A stretch of 42,217 nucleotides of DNA from Acidobacteriota bacterium (lineage in GTDB: Bacteria; Acidobacteriota; Terriglobia; Versatilivoradales; Versatilivoraceae). A program made the position numbers and the translations under genes. The stretch spans positions 1 through 42,217 of the forward strand of contig VXMN01000227.1 of assembly GCA_009841055.1 (NCBI GenBank). The letters are read 5' to 3'. Positions 34,064 to 40,824 of the stretch are shown here, in pieces (positions within the stretch are counted from its first letter, which is position 1; each line of letters starts with the position of its first letter). The notes under the pieces are model-generated. The model was not told where the DNA came from, made no database searches, and was given only the letters and a program-made list of their open reading frames with translations.

Positions 34064-34115
34064 GTCTCGTGAACCGAGAACAGCCTGCTTAACGCGCCCT
34101 GGACTTCCGGCCGGT

Positions 34116-35273
34116 TCAGAGCCCGACTTTCAGGTAAGTCTCCAGCCACTCAGCCATTCTCTGGAAGGCCTGGGGCGGCAGGGTGTGACCCTTGCCGTGG
34201 TTGTAGATACCCAGGCTGGCCGGTGAGCCATACAGCCGGTAGACCTTCAAGGCGGCCTCGATAAAGGGCCAACTGCGATCGCCGTCGGCCGCGTGGCGGC
34301 CCGATTCTCCGGCCAGCAGCAGGAAGGCCCGGGGCGCGGTCAAAGCCAGGAGCTGGTGGTGGTTGAGCTTGAAATCGGGGCTTCGGATGGCGGGACCCAG
34401 GAACCAGGGATCGTGCCAGTTGGTGAAACTGAAGTCCATGCCCGCTTCGCTGGCCACCGTCGCCTTCACTCTCTCGTCGAAGGCGGCCAGGTAGAGCGAT
34501 TCGATGGCCCCCAGGGAGTGGCCCGCCGCGCCGATGCGGTTGGCATCCACCTGGGGCAGGCTCGCCAGCAGATCCACCCCGCGCGAGGCGTCCCAAAGCA
34601 TCTTGTGCATGCAGAGGGCATCGGGATGGCGTTGCTTGAAGCGCGCCATGGCCTCCAGGAAGTTGCCGGCGTCCTGCCACAGGAAGCAGCGCGGGCAGAA
34701 GACCACCAGCCCCCGTCGAGCCAGCTTCAGGCCGATCTGCTGCTCCTCGGGGCCGTTGACCCCCGCCACCAGGTCGATGGTGAGGCTGCTGGTCTGGTGT
34801 AGCACCACCACCCCCGCCCGCCGGTTCCGCTCCGAGGCCGCCGCCGGCGCCAGCAGGTAGCCTTCCACCCGAACCCCGGCTTCGGCGTTGTAGCGGACCA
34901 GTTGCCGCACCAGGGCGCCGTCGAGCTCTTCCTCCTCCAGGATTTCCATTTCGAGAGGAGGCCTGTCGGCCGGCATGGGGCCCAGAAACCGCATCCAGTC
35001 CTGCCGGATCCTCTTGCGTTCGGATTCCCACCGGGCTCGTGAGCGGATGGGTGCTCCGCCTGGACCAACCAGCAGGGGAGGCAGATCGGGAGCCTCCGGA
35101 GGCAGCCTGGAAGGCGGCCGCTGCACCTCCTCCAGCCACTCCACCTCGCCGGCCCCGGCCCGGCCGGGCTTCGCTGCCCAAGCCAGTCCGGCCAGGACCG
35201 CTGGCGCGGCCGCCACGAACCTCCGGCGGGAAACCCCGTGATCCGCCCCGCTCGCCATTTCAGGGACCTTCAT
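34116..35273 (-). CDS. Exported alpha/beta hydrolase, acetyl-xylan-esterase/DLH-like (paralogue 1)
   Basis: A 385-residue hydrolase with a Tat-type signal (VSRRRFVAAAPAVLAGLAWA). The catalytic Ser is in GAAGHSLGAIE; the likely Asp is in the LLLAGESGRHAADGDRSW region and the His in NHGKGHTLPP. LVVFCPRCFLWQDAG and VVLHQTSS match the dienelactone-hydrolase-like fold. It is paralogous to the product at 40825-41940 (shared blocks LHQT, LARRG, GVDLLASLPQVDANRIG, GHSLG). Convergent with the symporter gene. It probably cleaves an ester or related bond on a carbohydrate in the periplasm. Confidence 0.82.
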   Translation of the reverse strand: MKVPEMASGADHGVSRRRFVAAAPAVLAGLAWAAKPGRAGAGEVEWLEEVQRPPSRLPPEAPDLPPLLVGPGGAPIRSRARWESERKRIRQDWMRFLGPMPADRPPLEMEILEEEELDGALVRQLVRYNAEAGVRVEGYLLAPAAASERNRRAGVVVLHQTSSLTIDLVAGVNGPEEQQIGLKLARRGLVVFCPRCFLWQDAGNFLEAMARFKQRHPDALCMHKMLWDASRGVDLLASLPQVDANRIGAAGHSLGAIESLYLAAFDERVKATVASEAGMDFSFTNWHDPWFLGPAIRSPDFKLNHHQLLALTAPRAFLLLAGESGRHAADGDRSWPFIEAALKVYRLYGSPASLGIYNHGKGHTLPPQAFQRMAEWLETYLKVGL

Positions 35274-35344
35274 GATTGCATCTTTCCTGTCTCAGAGAGG
35301 GTTGTTCAGGCCTCAAGATCACTCCCCATTTGAAGGGAACCGCA

Positions 35345-35455
35345 GATGACCCCCCGCGGGAGCGCGGGCGTCCGGACCGCACAAGGCCTGGCACAGCTAC
35401 ACCTATCTCTCCCACTTCCATAGACCGCAGACGGCGCCGTTCCCGGGCTGTTGTG
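35345..35455. repeat. Dispersed hairpin repeat, copy C (degenerate)
   Basis: GGGAGCGCGGGCGTCC, followed by GACCGCAC, GGCACAGC and later GACGGCGCC, follows the same order as the left part of copy B at 37378-37465, with many substitutions; the second arm of the hairpin is altered (GGACCGC instead of CGCCCGC). It lies in the 230-bp gap between the alpha/beta hydrolase and vapC genes, which holds no gene. Confidence 0.5.
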
Positions 35456-35503
35456 TAGTAGAAGTGGAGCCGTTCCTGTGACCCAAGAACATCTGCCGAG
35501 CTC

Positions 35504-35938
35504 CTAACCCTTTACTATCGGCACGATGCGAAACCCCTCGTTGTGCGCCGCCTGTTGCAGCCGCTTGTCAAAACAAGCAAAGAAGTGTCCGGTTGGTCGG
35601 TAGTTGCTCCAGACCATGGCGGCAGCCAATTGCAACGAGTCGGCCGCTTTCAATCCATGGACCGAGATGCAGCGGAGTGCGCCCTCGCGGACTTGGTGGC
35701 TGGGCACGATCTCGGACCAGTCCGCCCGCAAGGAGTCGAGAAAACGAACTGCCCGGGAAACGGCTTGTTGATCAAGATGGCCTTCCCGCTGTAGGCGAGC
35801 CAAGGCAGAGCAGCACTCGATCGGAGTCCCCCACCATACCACCATCGCCGGGTCGCCAAGCAACAAGTCCCGCACCAGTGACGATTGTTCCTCTTGCACG
35901 CACAGTGGGAGGACTGCGGAGGCATCCCAGAAGATCAT
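35504..35938 (-). CDS. vapC: PIN-domain ribonuclease toxin (VapC-type)
   Basis: A 144-residue PIN-domain protein that would cleave RNA using Mg2+ bound by acidic residues. These are visible as Asp5 (MIFWDASAVLPL), Glu in WGTPIECCSAL, Asp in LKAADSLQLAAA and Asp in FFACFDKRLQQAA. The ATG overlaps the stop of the antitoxin gene (ATGA), the usual TA arrangement. Length and motifs are complete, so it is probably functional. Confidence 0.9.
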   Translation of the reverse strand: MIFWDASAVLPLCVQEEQSSLVRDLLLGDPAMVVWWGTPIECCSALARLQREGHLDQQAVSRAVRFLDSLRADWSEIVPSHQVREGALRCISVHGLKAADSLQLAAAMVWSNYRPTGHFFACFDKRLQQAAHNEGFRIVPIVKG

Positions 35939-36228
35939 CGCGATTCTGACCGTTCGTCGAGGAGGGCTTTTAGGGCGCGTCCTTTGGGATCGGGCGACCT
36001 AGCATCGGTCCAAAAAGAAGCAGGGATCTCGCCGGATCCGAGTCGGATCAGACCGGCTTTTTCCAGTTCCCGCAGGTGAGGTGGCCATACCGGATCCTCC
36101 TGCGACACGGGAATGAGTTTGGCCACGGCTTTACGGCGGTCGGTAACCAGGACTTCTTCGCCGGTGCGGACGATGCGGAGGTAATGGCTGAGCGAGGCTT
36201 TGAGTTTAGAGATAGACGCAGTTACCAT
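35935..36228 (-). CDS. Phd/YefM-type antitoxin of the VapC pair
   Basis: A 97-residue antitoxin. The N-terminal DNA-binding part is MVTASISKLKASLSHYLRIVRTGEEVLVTDRRKAVAKLIPV, typical of the Phd/YefM family; the C-terminal part (ELEKAGLIRLGSGEIPASFW, ALLDERSESR) would cover the toxin. Phd-type antitoxins with PIN toxins are a common mixed pairing. It is translationally coupled to vapC and preceded by its own promoter and operator at 36252-36284. Confidence 0.88.
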   Translation of the reverse strand: MVTASISKLKASLSHYLRIVRTGEEVLVTDRRKAVAKLIPVSQEDPVWPPHLRELEKAGLIRLGSGEIPASFWTDARSPDPKGRALKALLDERSESR

Positions 36229-36251
36229 ACCAATGCTCCCACATGGTTATA

Positions 36252-36266
36252 TGACTATTATAGTCA
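36252..36266. promoter_or_regulatory. Perfect palindrome TGACTA-N3-TAGTCA (antitoxin operator)
   Basis: The inverted repeat TGACTA-TTA-TAGTCA contains, on the minus strand, the complete -10 box of the antitoxin promoter. A repressor bound here would block the promoter directly, the expected design for Phd-type autoregulation. Confidence 0.65.
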
Positions 36267-36284
36267 GATAGAAATGGTCATCAA
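36257..36284 (-). promoter_or_regulatory. Promoter for the antitoxin-vapC operon
   Basis: On the minus strand TTGATG (plus 36279-36284) and a perfect TATAAT (plus 36257-36262) are 16 bp apart, about 30 bases before the antitoxin ATG at 36228. Confidence 0.65.
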
Positions 36285-36345
36285 GTCAAGTTTGAGGCTG
36301 TTCACCCATGTGCTGGAAACCTCTGGCTTGACTCAACTCCGTCAG

Positions 36346-36373
36346 TTGAAAAGAAACAGAGTTTATCTATACT
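36346..36373 (+). promoter_or_regulatory. Promoter for the LRR lipoprotein gene
   Basis: TTGAAA (36346-36351) and TATACT (36368-36373) are separated by 16 bp in an AT-rich stretch, with the predicted start about 35 bases before the GTG at 36415. It is divergent from the antitoxin promoter. Confidence 0.5.
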
Positions 36374-36414
36374 TGACCAAGCGTATTCGAGCACATTTCG
36401 GTCAAGAACAACAC

Positions 36415-37116
36415 GTGGCAGCTTACTCCTTATTCCGCCGTTGCCTCATTTGCATAGCACTCCTTCTCTCCGTGGCTTGCGGTCAACCTGAAACCGCCCG
36501 CAAGCCGGCAGAACTCGATCCCGGCGCTCCGACCGGGCTGGCCGATCGGCTGACGGCCAGGGGCGCGGAGGTGCAGTCGGACGGGGAGGGCCACATCACC
36601 CTGCTCAACCTCTACTGGACCGATCTGACAGACGACGACCTCACCCTCCTGGGTGGCCTGGACCGACTTCGGACGCTGATTATGCCGGTCCGGGCCACCA
36701 CCGAAGGGCTTCGCCACCTGAAGGGCCTCACCGCCCTGGCCGAGCTCTACCCGCCCAACGAAATCACCGACGAAGGCTTGGCCGGCCTGCGCTACCTCCC
36801 CAACCTCAAGGAACTGTTTCTCTACGGATCCAAGATCACCGATGGCGGCTTGGTGCATTTCAAGCTGCTCCAACAGCTCGAGTTCCTGGGCATTCAACAC
36901 ACCCGGGTGACCGGCTCCGGACTGGTCCACCTGCAGGGCCTGGCCAATCTGGCCTGGCTCGACCTCTCCTACACCCGGATCGGCGACCCCGAGCTGAAGC
37001 AGCTGGCGAAACTCTCCCAGCTCAAGGCCGTAGGCCTCTACGGCACCCGCGTCTCTCCCTCCGGCATCCGCAGGATCCAGGCGGCATTACCCAACTGCAC
37101 GGTGCTCTACCGCTGA
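36415..37116 (+). CDS. Leucine-rich-repeat lipoprotein
   Basis: About 233 residues from a GTG start, giving the signal RRCLICIALLLSVA-Cys; the track's start at 36076 runs antisense through the antitoxin gene and is not credible. After a short linker the protein is built of roughly 24-residue leucine-rich repeats: LTDDDLTLLGGLDRLRTL, EITDEGLAGLRYLPNLKEL, KITDGGLVHFKLLQQLEF, RVTGSGLVHLQGLANLAWL, RIGDPELKQLAKLSQLKA and a capping RVSPSGIRRIQ. Such curved repeats bind proteins or glycans; no catalytic domain is attached. The lipobox residue at -3 is Ser, which is unusual. A role at the cell surface or in the periplasm is likely, with unknown partner. Confidence 0.75.
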   Translation: MAAYSLFRRCLICIALLLSVACGQPETARKPAELDPGAPTGLADRLTARGAEVQSDGEGHITLLNLYWTDLTDDDLTLLGGLDRLRTLIMPVRATTEGLRHLKGLTALAELYPPNEITDEGLAGLRYLPNLKELFLYGSKITDGGLVHFKLLQQLEFLGIQHTRVTGSGLVHLQGLANLAWLDLSYTRIGDPELKQLAKLSQLKAVGLYGTRVSPSGIRRIQAALPNCTVLYR

Positions 37117-37301
37117 CCCGGTCCCTGCCGGAAAATCAGGTTGTGGCGCAAGGAGCAACAACGGGATAGGCTCCACCTCTCCGATGGCAACGACGTTTCC
37201 AATGGAACTGGGCGAAAGGAGTTCGTTCAGCTAAGTGCCGCCCCTGGCCTGCCGAGCAGATCCTACGAGGAAGAAACTGCCGATGGTTGTTGAAGACGAA
37301 C

Positions 37302-37329
37302 CACGAATGAACACGAATGGACACGAATA
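37302..37329. repeat. Three-unit, 10-bp-period CACGAAT repeat
   Basis: CACGAAT starts at 37302, 37312 and 37322, exactly 10 bp apart. It resembles the four-unit ACGAAG array at 11843-11879 in unit and period. Reverse-strand ORFs called here (IRVHS-type peptides) are translations of the repeat. Confidence 0.6.
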
Positions 37330-37373
37330 CCGATGGAGCTCCTTTGGTGGGACGGCGTCAGGGGATGAAGTCC

Positions 37374-37645
37374 ACCCGGGAGCGCGGGCGTCCCGCCCGC
37401 ACAATTCTTGGCACAGCCTGGCTCATTTCCTCCACCCGGTTCGATCGGCAACGGCGCCAGGACTCTGCTTCGGCCGGGCCCATGCCGTACCCGCCGGCAG
37501 GGTGGCCGGGTGCCACATCGCAGGGAAACTGAGCAGCACCGAACGGGAGTGCATGCGGGCGGGACGCCCGCGCTCCCGGGTGGCGCCTCCTCCCATCACT
37601 CTTGCTCCTCAAGGGCGCGCGCGCCGGCTTTCCGGACCGCAGGCG
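37374..37645. repeat. Dispersed hairpin repeat, copy B (most complete)
   Basis: It begins with CCCGGGAGCGCGGGCGTCCC at 37376, whose hairpin GCGGGCG-TCC-CGCCCGC spans 37384-37400. A second hairpin with inverted orientation, GCGGGCG-GGA-CGCCCGC, is at 37555-37571 followed by CGCTCCCGG, so the two ends of a roughly 200-bp core are terminal inverted repeats of about 26 bp. Similarity to copy A runs past the right hairpin to about 37640 (CTCTTGCTCCTCAAGGG). There is no transposase, so if mobile it would be a non-autonomous, MITE-like element. Confidence 0.75.
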
Positions 37646-37846
37646 GTGCCTATGCGGCGGAGCCGTCACGCTTGGTGGCCCTTCGTGGATCACTCTTTTT
37701 TGGTTTGTTTCAAATGAATTGTTGTTGAATATCCTATTGTGGGCGTGTGATTAGCAACAATTCTTAGGTGTCCCAATCTGCCCACGGCTACTGGCTGCCG
37801 CAAGCAAAGGCAGTGCTGGTCGGTTGGCTTCCACTCCACACCCGCC

Positions 37847-39109
37847 TCAGCTCCGCAGGAAATGCGATTCCCTCGGCGCCTGGTAACGAATCCCCAGGTG
37901 GGGGGTCTCCAGTCTTTTGCCACCCTGGCCCAGGGAGTGAACTCCGGCTGTCACCAGGCCGGAGGTGAGCAGCGTGCGCTCCACCGGGTAGGGGGCTTTC
38001 CCCGTCAGGATCATCTCCTCCACCTTGTGCATCAGGGCCGCGATGAAGACCACGTTGGGGACGGGTGAGAGATAGAACAGAGTGGAGAGGGGCTCGGGAC
38101 GGCCCTTGAGCCGGACGGCAAAGGTGAAGTCGTCCACCAGGCCGTTCATCAGCATCATGGTGGCTTTCAGTCCATCGGTGTGTTGGTAACGGTAGACCAC
38201 CGGCTTCTCGACCCATTGCCGGATCTGCTCCGGGGTAGGGTAGCGATGATTCACGGTTTTAGCCTGGGTGAGGGTGAGGCTGCGGCACAGGCAGGCGGAG
38301 AAGAGTTGTGGGTCCCAGCCGCCGCCGTCGAAAGAGCCCTTTCCCATGGCTTCCCAGACCGGTTCCCCGCGCATGGCGTGAAGCCAGTCCACTCCGGTCT
38401 CACCGCCCCGCCGGCGTTCCACCATGCACTGGATGGTTTCCAGGGCGTGGAAGTCGTAGCTGTCCACCCCGCCGATGGACACGCACATGACTTCCTCGAT
38501 CTCGGCGCCATAGGGCATTTCGAAGGAGGGGATTCTCCAGGTGACCGGCAGCGAGGACCCGGCCAGAAACGGGAACCCCATGGCGTGGGCCGTATCCACC
38601 ATCTCCTTGGACCACTCCCATTTCCAGGAGAGGTGCTTGTCGTTGAAGACGGGGACGCTTCGGCCGTCCTGCTTGAAGACCTCCACGATCTCCTTGAAGA
38701 ATTCGTAGCGGGGATAGAGCGTCTGTCCCAGTTCGTTGCGCGGATATCTCCCGTGCTCCCCGATCAGGAGCACCCCATCCACGTCCAGCTTGTCCCCGCC
38801 GCGGCGCAGGCTCTCGGCGATGGTGGGGTAGATGGGGAAGCCGAACTCCCGCGAGCGGGCGCGGCTCAGGTCATTGTCCGGGAACTGGTCCACGTAGGTC
38901 GATACCAGCTCGAGGGGGGACCGATGCCAGCGCCCCTCCACGGGATATCCCACCAGGAAGCGCTCTCCCATGTGCCAGGCGTGGGACGGATACCGCCACT
39001 CGGTGGTCACCATGGCCAGCCGCCTGGGCTTGGCAGCCTCTCCCCGGAGCAACGGGGAGATCGCCAGACTGCTCCCCAGGGCGCCCAAAAAGGTGCGTCG
39101 ATCGATCAT
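37847..39109 (-). CDS. Exported Gfo/Idh-like protein of unknown family (paralogue 2)
   Basis: A 420-residue protein with a Tat-type signal (MIDRRTFLGALGSSLAISPL). It is paralogous to the product at 30643: GGDKLDVDGVLLIGEHGRYP, VPVFNDKHLSWKWEWSKEM, AGSSLPVTWRIP and HALETIQCMVERRRGGETGV match block by block. SRAREFGFPIYPTIAESL followed by VDGVLLIG resembles the Rossmann part of Gfo/Idh/MocA oxidoreductases, and NDKH occupies the EKP position with its Lys kept, but no GXGXXG loop exists (RLAMVTTEWRYPSHAWH), so NAD(P) is not bound in the usual way. AAAGGAG precedes the ATG. It follows the enolase-superfamily gene after 68 bp. The function is unknown. Confidence 0.72.
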   Translation of the reverse strand: MIDRRTFLGALGSSLAISPLLRGEAAKPRRLAMVTTEWRYPSHAWHMGERFLVGYPVEGRWHRSPLELVSTYVDQFPDNDLSRARSREFGFPIYPTIAESLRRGGDKLDVDGVLLIGEHGRYPRNELGQTLYPRYEFFKEIVEVFKQDGRSVPVFNDKHLSWKWEWSKEMVDTAHAMGFPFLAGSSLPVTWRIPSFEMPYGAEIEEVMCVSIGGVDSYDFHALETIQCMVERRRGGETGVDWLHAMRGEPVWEAMGKGSFDGGGWDPQLFSACLCRSLTLTQAKTVNHRYPTPEQIRQWVEKPVVYRYQHTDGLKATMMLMNGLVDDFTFAVRLKGRPEPLSTLFYLSPVPNVVFIAALMHKVEEMILTGKAPYPVERTLLTSGLVTAGVHSLGQGGKRLETPHLGIRYQAPRESHFLRS

Positions 39110-39177
39110 GAGCTTTCTCCTTTGAATCGAAGTCCAGTCTGACAGGTCCGCTGGTTCTCAGTGTCCGGCCGCAGTTC

Positions 39178-40290
39178 CTAGGGGCTGGTGAAGCTGAGCA
39201 GGGTGGCGGCGTCCATGGCTTCCCAGTCCACCTCCACACCCAGGCCCGGACCGCCGGGCGCCGCCACCATCCCGTCCGGCCCGGTCCGGATCACGTCCTT
39301 CATCCCATACTCGTAGGGTTCGTAGGGGACGGCCTGCTCGAAATAGCTGCACAGGTTGAAACCCAGCATGAGATGCAGGTTGGCCGCCGAAACCAGCGTG
39401 TTTCCCCACGACATCACCTCGCACTTCATGCCGGCGGCCTCCACCAGCGCCATGGCCTTGCGGGCCGGCGTCAGGCCGCTGCAAACGGTGACGTCCGTCC
39501 GGGCCCGGCTCCAGGCCTCCCTGCGCAGAGCTTCCTGAAAGGCAGGCAGGTCCTGGATCCAGTTCCCGGACGGCACGATGGGGATTTCCACCCGGCGGGT
39601 CAGCTTGCGATAGCCTTCCAGGTCGTAGTCCATCAGCGGAGCCTCGAACCAGGTAAACTCCAGGGCCTCCAACTCCCAGGCCACCCGCAGCGCGCTATCC
39701 CAGTCGTAGTTGTTCTCCACGTCCAGCATCAGAGCCAGCCGGTCCGGAGCATGTCTCTCGCGGACGGCCCGAGCCAGCTCCAGGTCCCTGTCGGGCACGC
39801 ACCAGCAGTGGAACTTGACGGCCCGGAACCCCTGCTCCATCAGTTGGTCCACGAAGTCCAGGTAGGCGGCAACGTCCTCCAGCATGGGCGTGCTGGCGTA
39901 GGAGGGAATCCGCTGGCGGCTTCCACCCAAGAGCTGGTAGATGGGCAAATTGGAGGCTTTGCCCAACAGGTCCCAGAGCGCGATGTCCACCACCGCCAGG
40001 GCTCCGGGAGCCAGGGGAAAGACGCGAGACCAGAGTCTGCGCCACAGGGCTTCCCGTTCGAGCGGGTCCCGACCGATGAGCGCCGGAACCAGGTGCCGGA
40101 GCGTCTCGGCCGTGTAGCGGTCGTGAGCGTGGGAGGTGTAGTTGGACACTCCCCCAAAGCCTTCGACGCCGTCGTCGGTGAAGATGCGGACGACGGTGTT
40201 GGTCATGTATTGTTCCGGCAGGTCATGGGACCAGGTGAAGCGCTGCACCTGGGGACCCACCACCCGGACCTCGACCCGGTCAATGCGCAT
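39178..40290 (-). CDS. Divergent enolase-superfamily (mandelate racemase-like) protein
   Basis: A 370-residue cytoplasmic protein with the capping domain (VRIFTDDGVEGFGGVSNY) and TIM barrel (FRAVKFHCWCVPDRD, LMLDVENNYDW, TWFEAPLMDY) of the mandelate racemase group. Two metal ligands are visible (Asp in LMLDVE, Glu in WFEAPL), but the third, Glu in the ALGEN motif of the paralogue at 7156, aligns with Gly here (IPIVPSGNW), and the KXK and His catalytic residues are also changed (VKFH, CEVMSWGN). It may be a specialised or non-classical member. AAGGAG lies about 9 bases before the ATG. It is upstream of paralogue 2 of the unknown exported family on the same strand. Confidence 0.8.
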   Translation of the reverse strand: MRIDRVEVRVVGPQVQRFTWSHDLPEQYMTNTVVRIFTDDGVEGFGGVSNYTSHAHDRYTAETLRHLVPALIGRDPLEREALWRRLWSRVFPLAPGALAVVDIALWDLLGKASNLPIYQLLGGSRQRIPSYASTPMLEDVAAYLDFVDQLMEQGFRAVKFHCWCVPDRDLELARAVRERHAPDRLALMLDVENNYDWDSALRVAWELEALEFTWFEAPLMDYDLEGYRKLTRRVEIPIVPSGNWIQDLPAFQEALRREAWSRARTDVTVCSGLTPARKAMALVEAAGMKCEVMSWGNTLVSAANLHLMLGFNLCSYFEQAVPYEPYEYGMKDVIRTGPDGMVAAPGGPGLGVEVDWEAMDAATLLSFTSP

Positions 40291-40499
40291 GGGTCTGACT
40301 CCTTCTCATCTTTCAGCCTCGGTTCATAGGGCGTCGCAGGAACACGGCCCCAACATTCTACCGCTTCGATGGGTTTGCGCCCACGGCTATGTGGGGATGG
40401 GGCGTGCGCGCCTCGAATCCTTTCTCGGTGTTGATGCCGGGGCACCAGTCCGTCGGAAGCCCCCAACACCGCAATCCCCACTTCGCCTATAATGGATAG

Positions 40500-40799
40500 C
40501 CACGGAACAAGCTGCTGCAGTCCATCCTGAACCCCGGCCAGGTCATCGAAAGCGCCTACACCAGCTACCTGGTGGAAACCCGGGACGGGCGGCTGCTGGA
40601 CGGACTCATCGTCAACGAAACCTCCAACAGCCTGACCCTGCGCCGCCCCGCGGCCGAGGATCTCACCTTGCTGAAGGCCGCCATCGCCGACGTGCGGGCC
40701 TCCAGCGTATCCTTGATGCCCGACGGATTCGAGGATGGCATCAATCCCCGACAGATGGCCGACCTGATCGCCTACCTGCAGGGGGCCAACCTGCAATGA
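40500..40799 (+). pseudogene. C-terminal fragment of a planctomycete-type heme-binding protein
   Basis: The open frame begins right after a stop at 40497 and reads NKLLQSILNPGQVIESAYTS, then YLVETRDGRLLDGLI, LTLRRPAAEDLTLLKAAIAD and SVSLMPDGFEDGINPRQMAD to LIAYLQ. This is the usual C-terminus of large PVC-type heme-binding (HEAT/CXXCH) proteins, normally well over 600 residues with an upstream CXXCH. Only about 99 residues remain and no start codon or ribosome-binding site fits the 5' end; the track's GTG at 40572 lies inside the domain. It is a relic truncated by deletion or rearrangement at about 40503. The alpha/beta hydrolase gene follows. Confidence 0.7.
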
Positions 40800-40824
40800 C
40801 CGGCAGGGCTTGCCGGGAGGTCCG

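Larger units (their letters stand above)
37117..37846. other. 730-bp non-coding gap containing repeats
   Basis: No gene is supported between the LRR gene and the minus-strand gene ending at 37847. It contains the 10-bp-period array at 37302-37329 and the full dispersed repeat at 37374-37645, listed separately. The remainder (37117-37300 and 37650-37846) shows no clear structure, apart from a short AT-rich patch at 37690-37760. Confidence 0.6.

Noticed and set aside
34064-34115. Terminator between convergent symporter and hydrolase genes
   Set aside because: Only a 5-bp stem (TCTCG/CGAGA) is visible, with no T-run.
36076-36414. N-terminal extension of the LRR ORF
   Set aside because: It crosses the antitoxin gene on the other strand and the divergent promoters; a signal peptide begins only at the GTG at 36415.
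37374-37645. CRISPR array
   Set aside because: The repeats are inverted and few, with no regular spacers and no cas genes.
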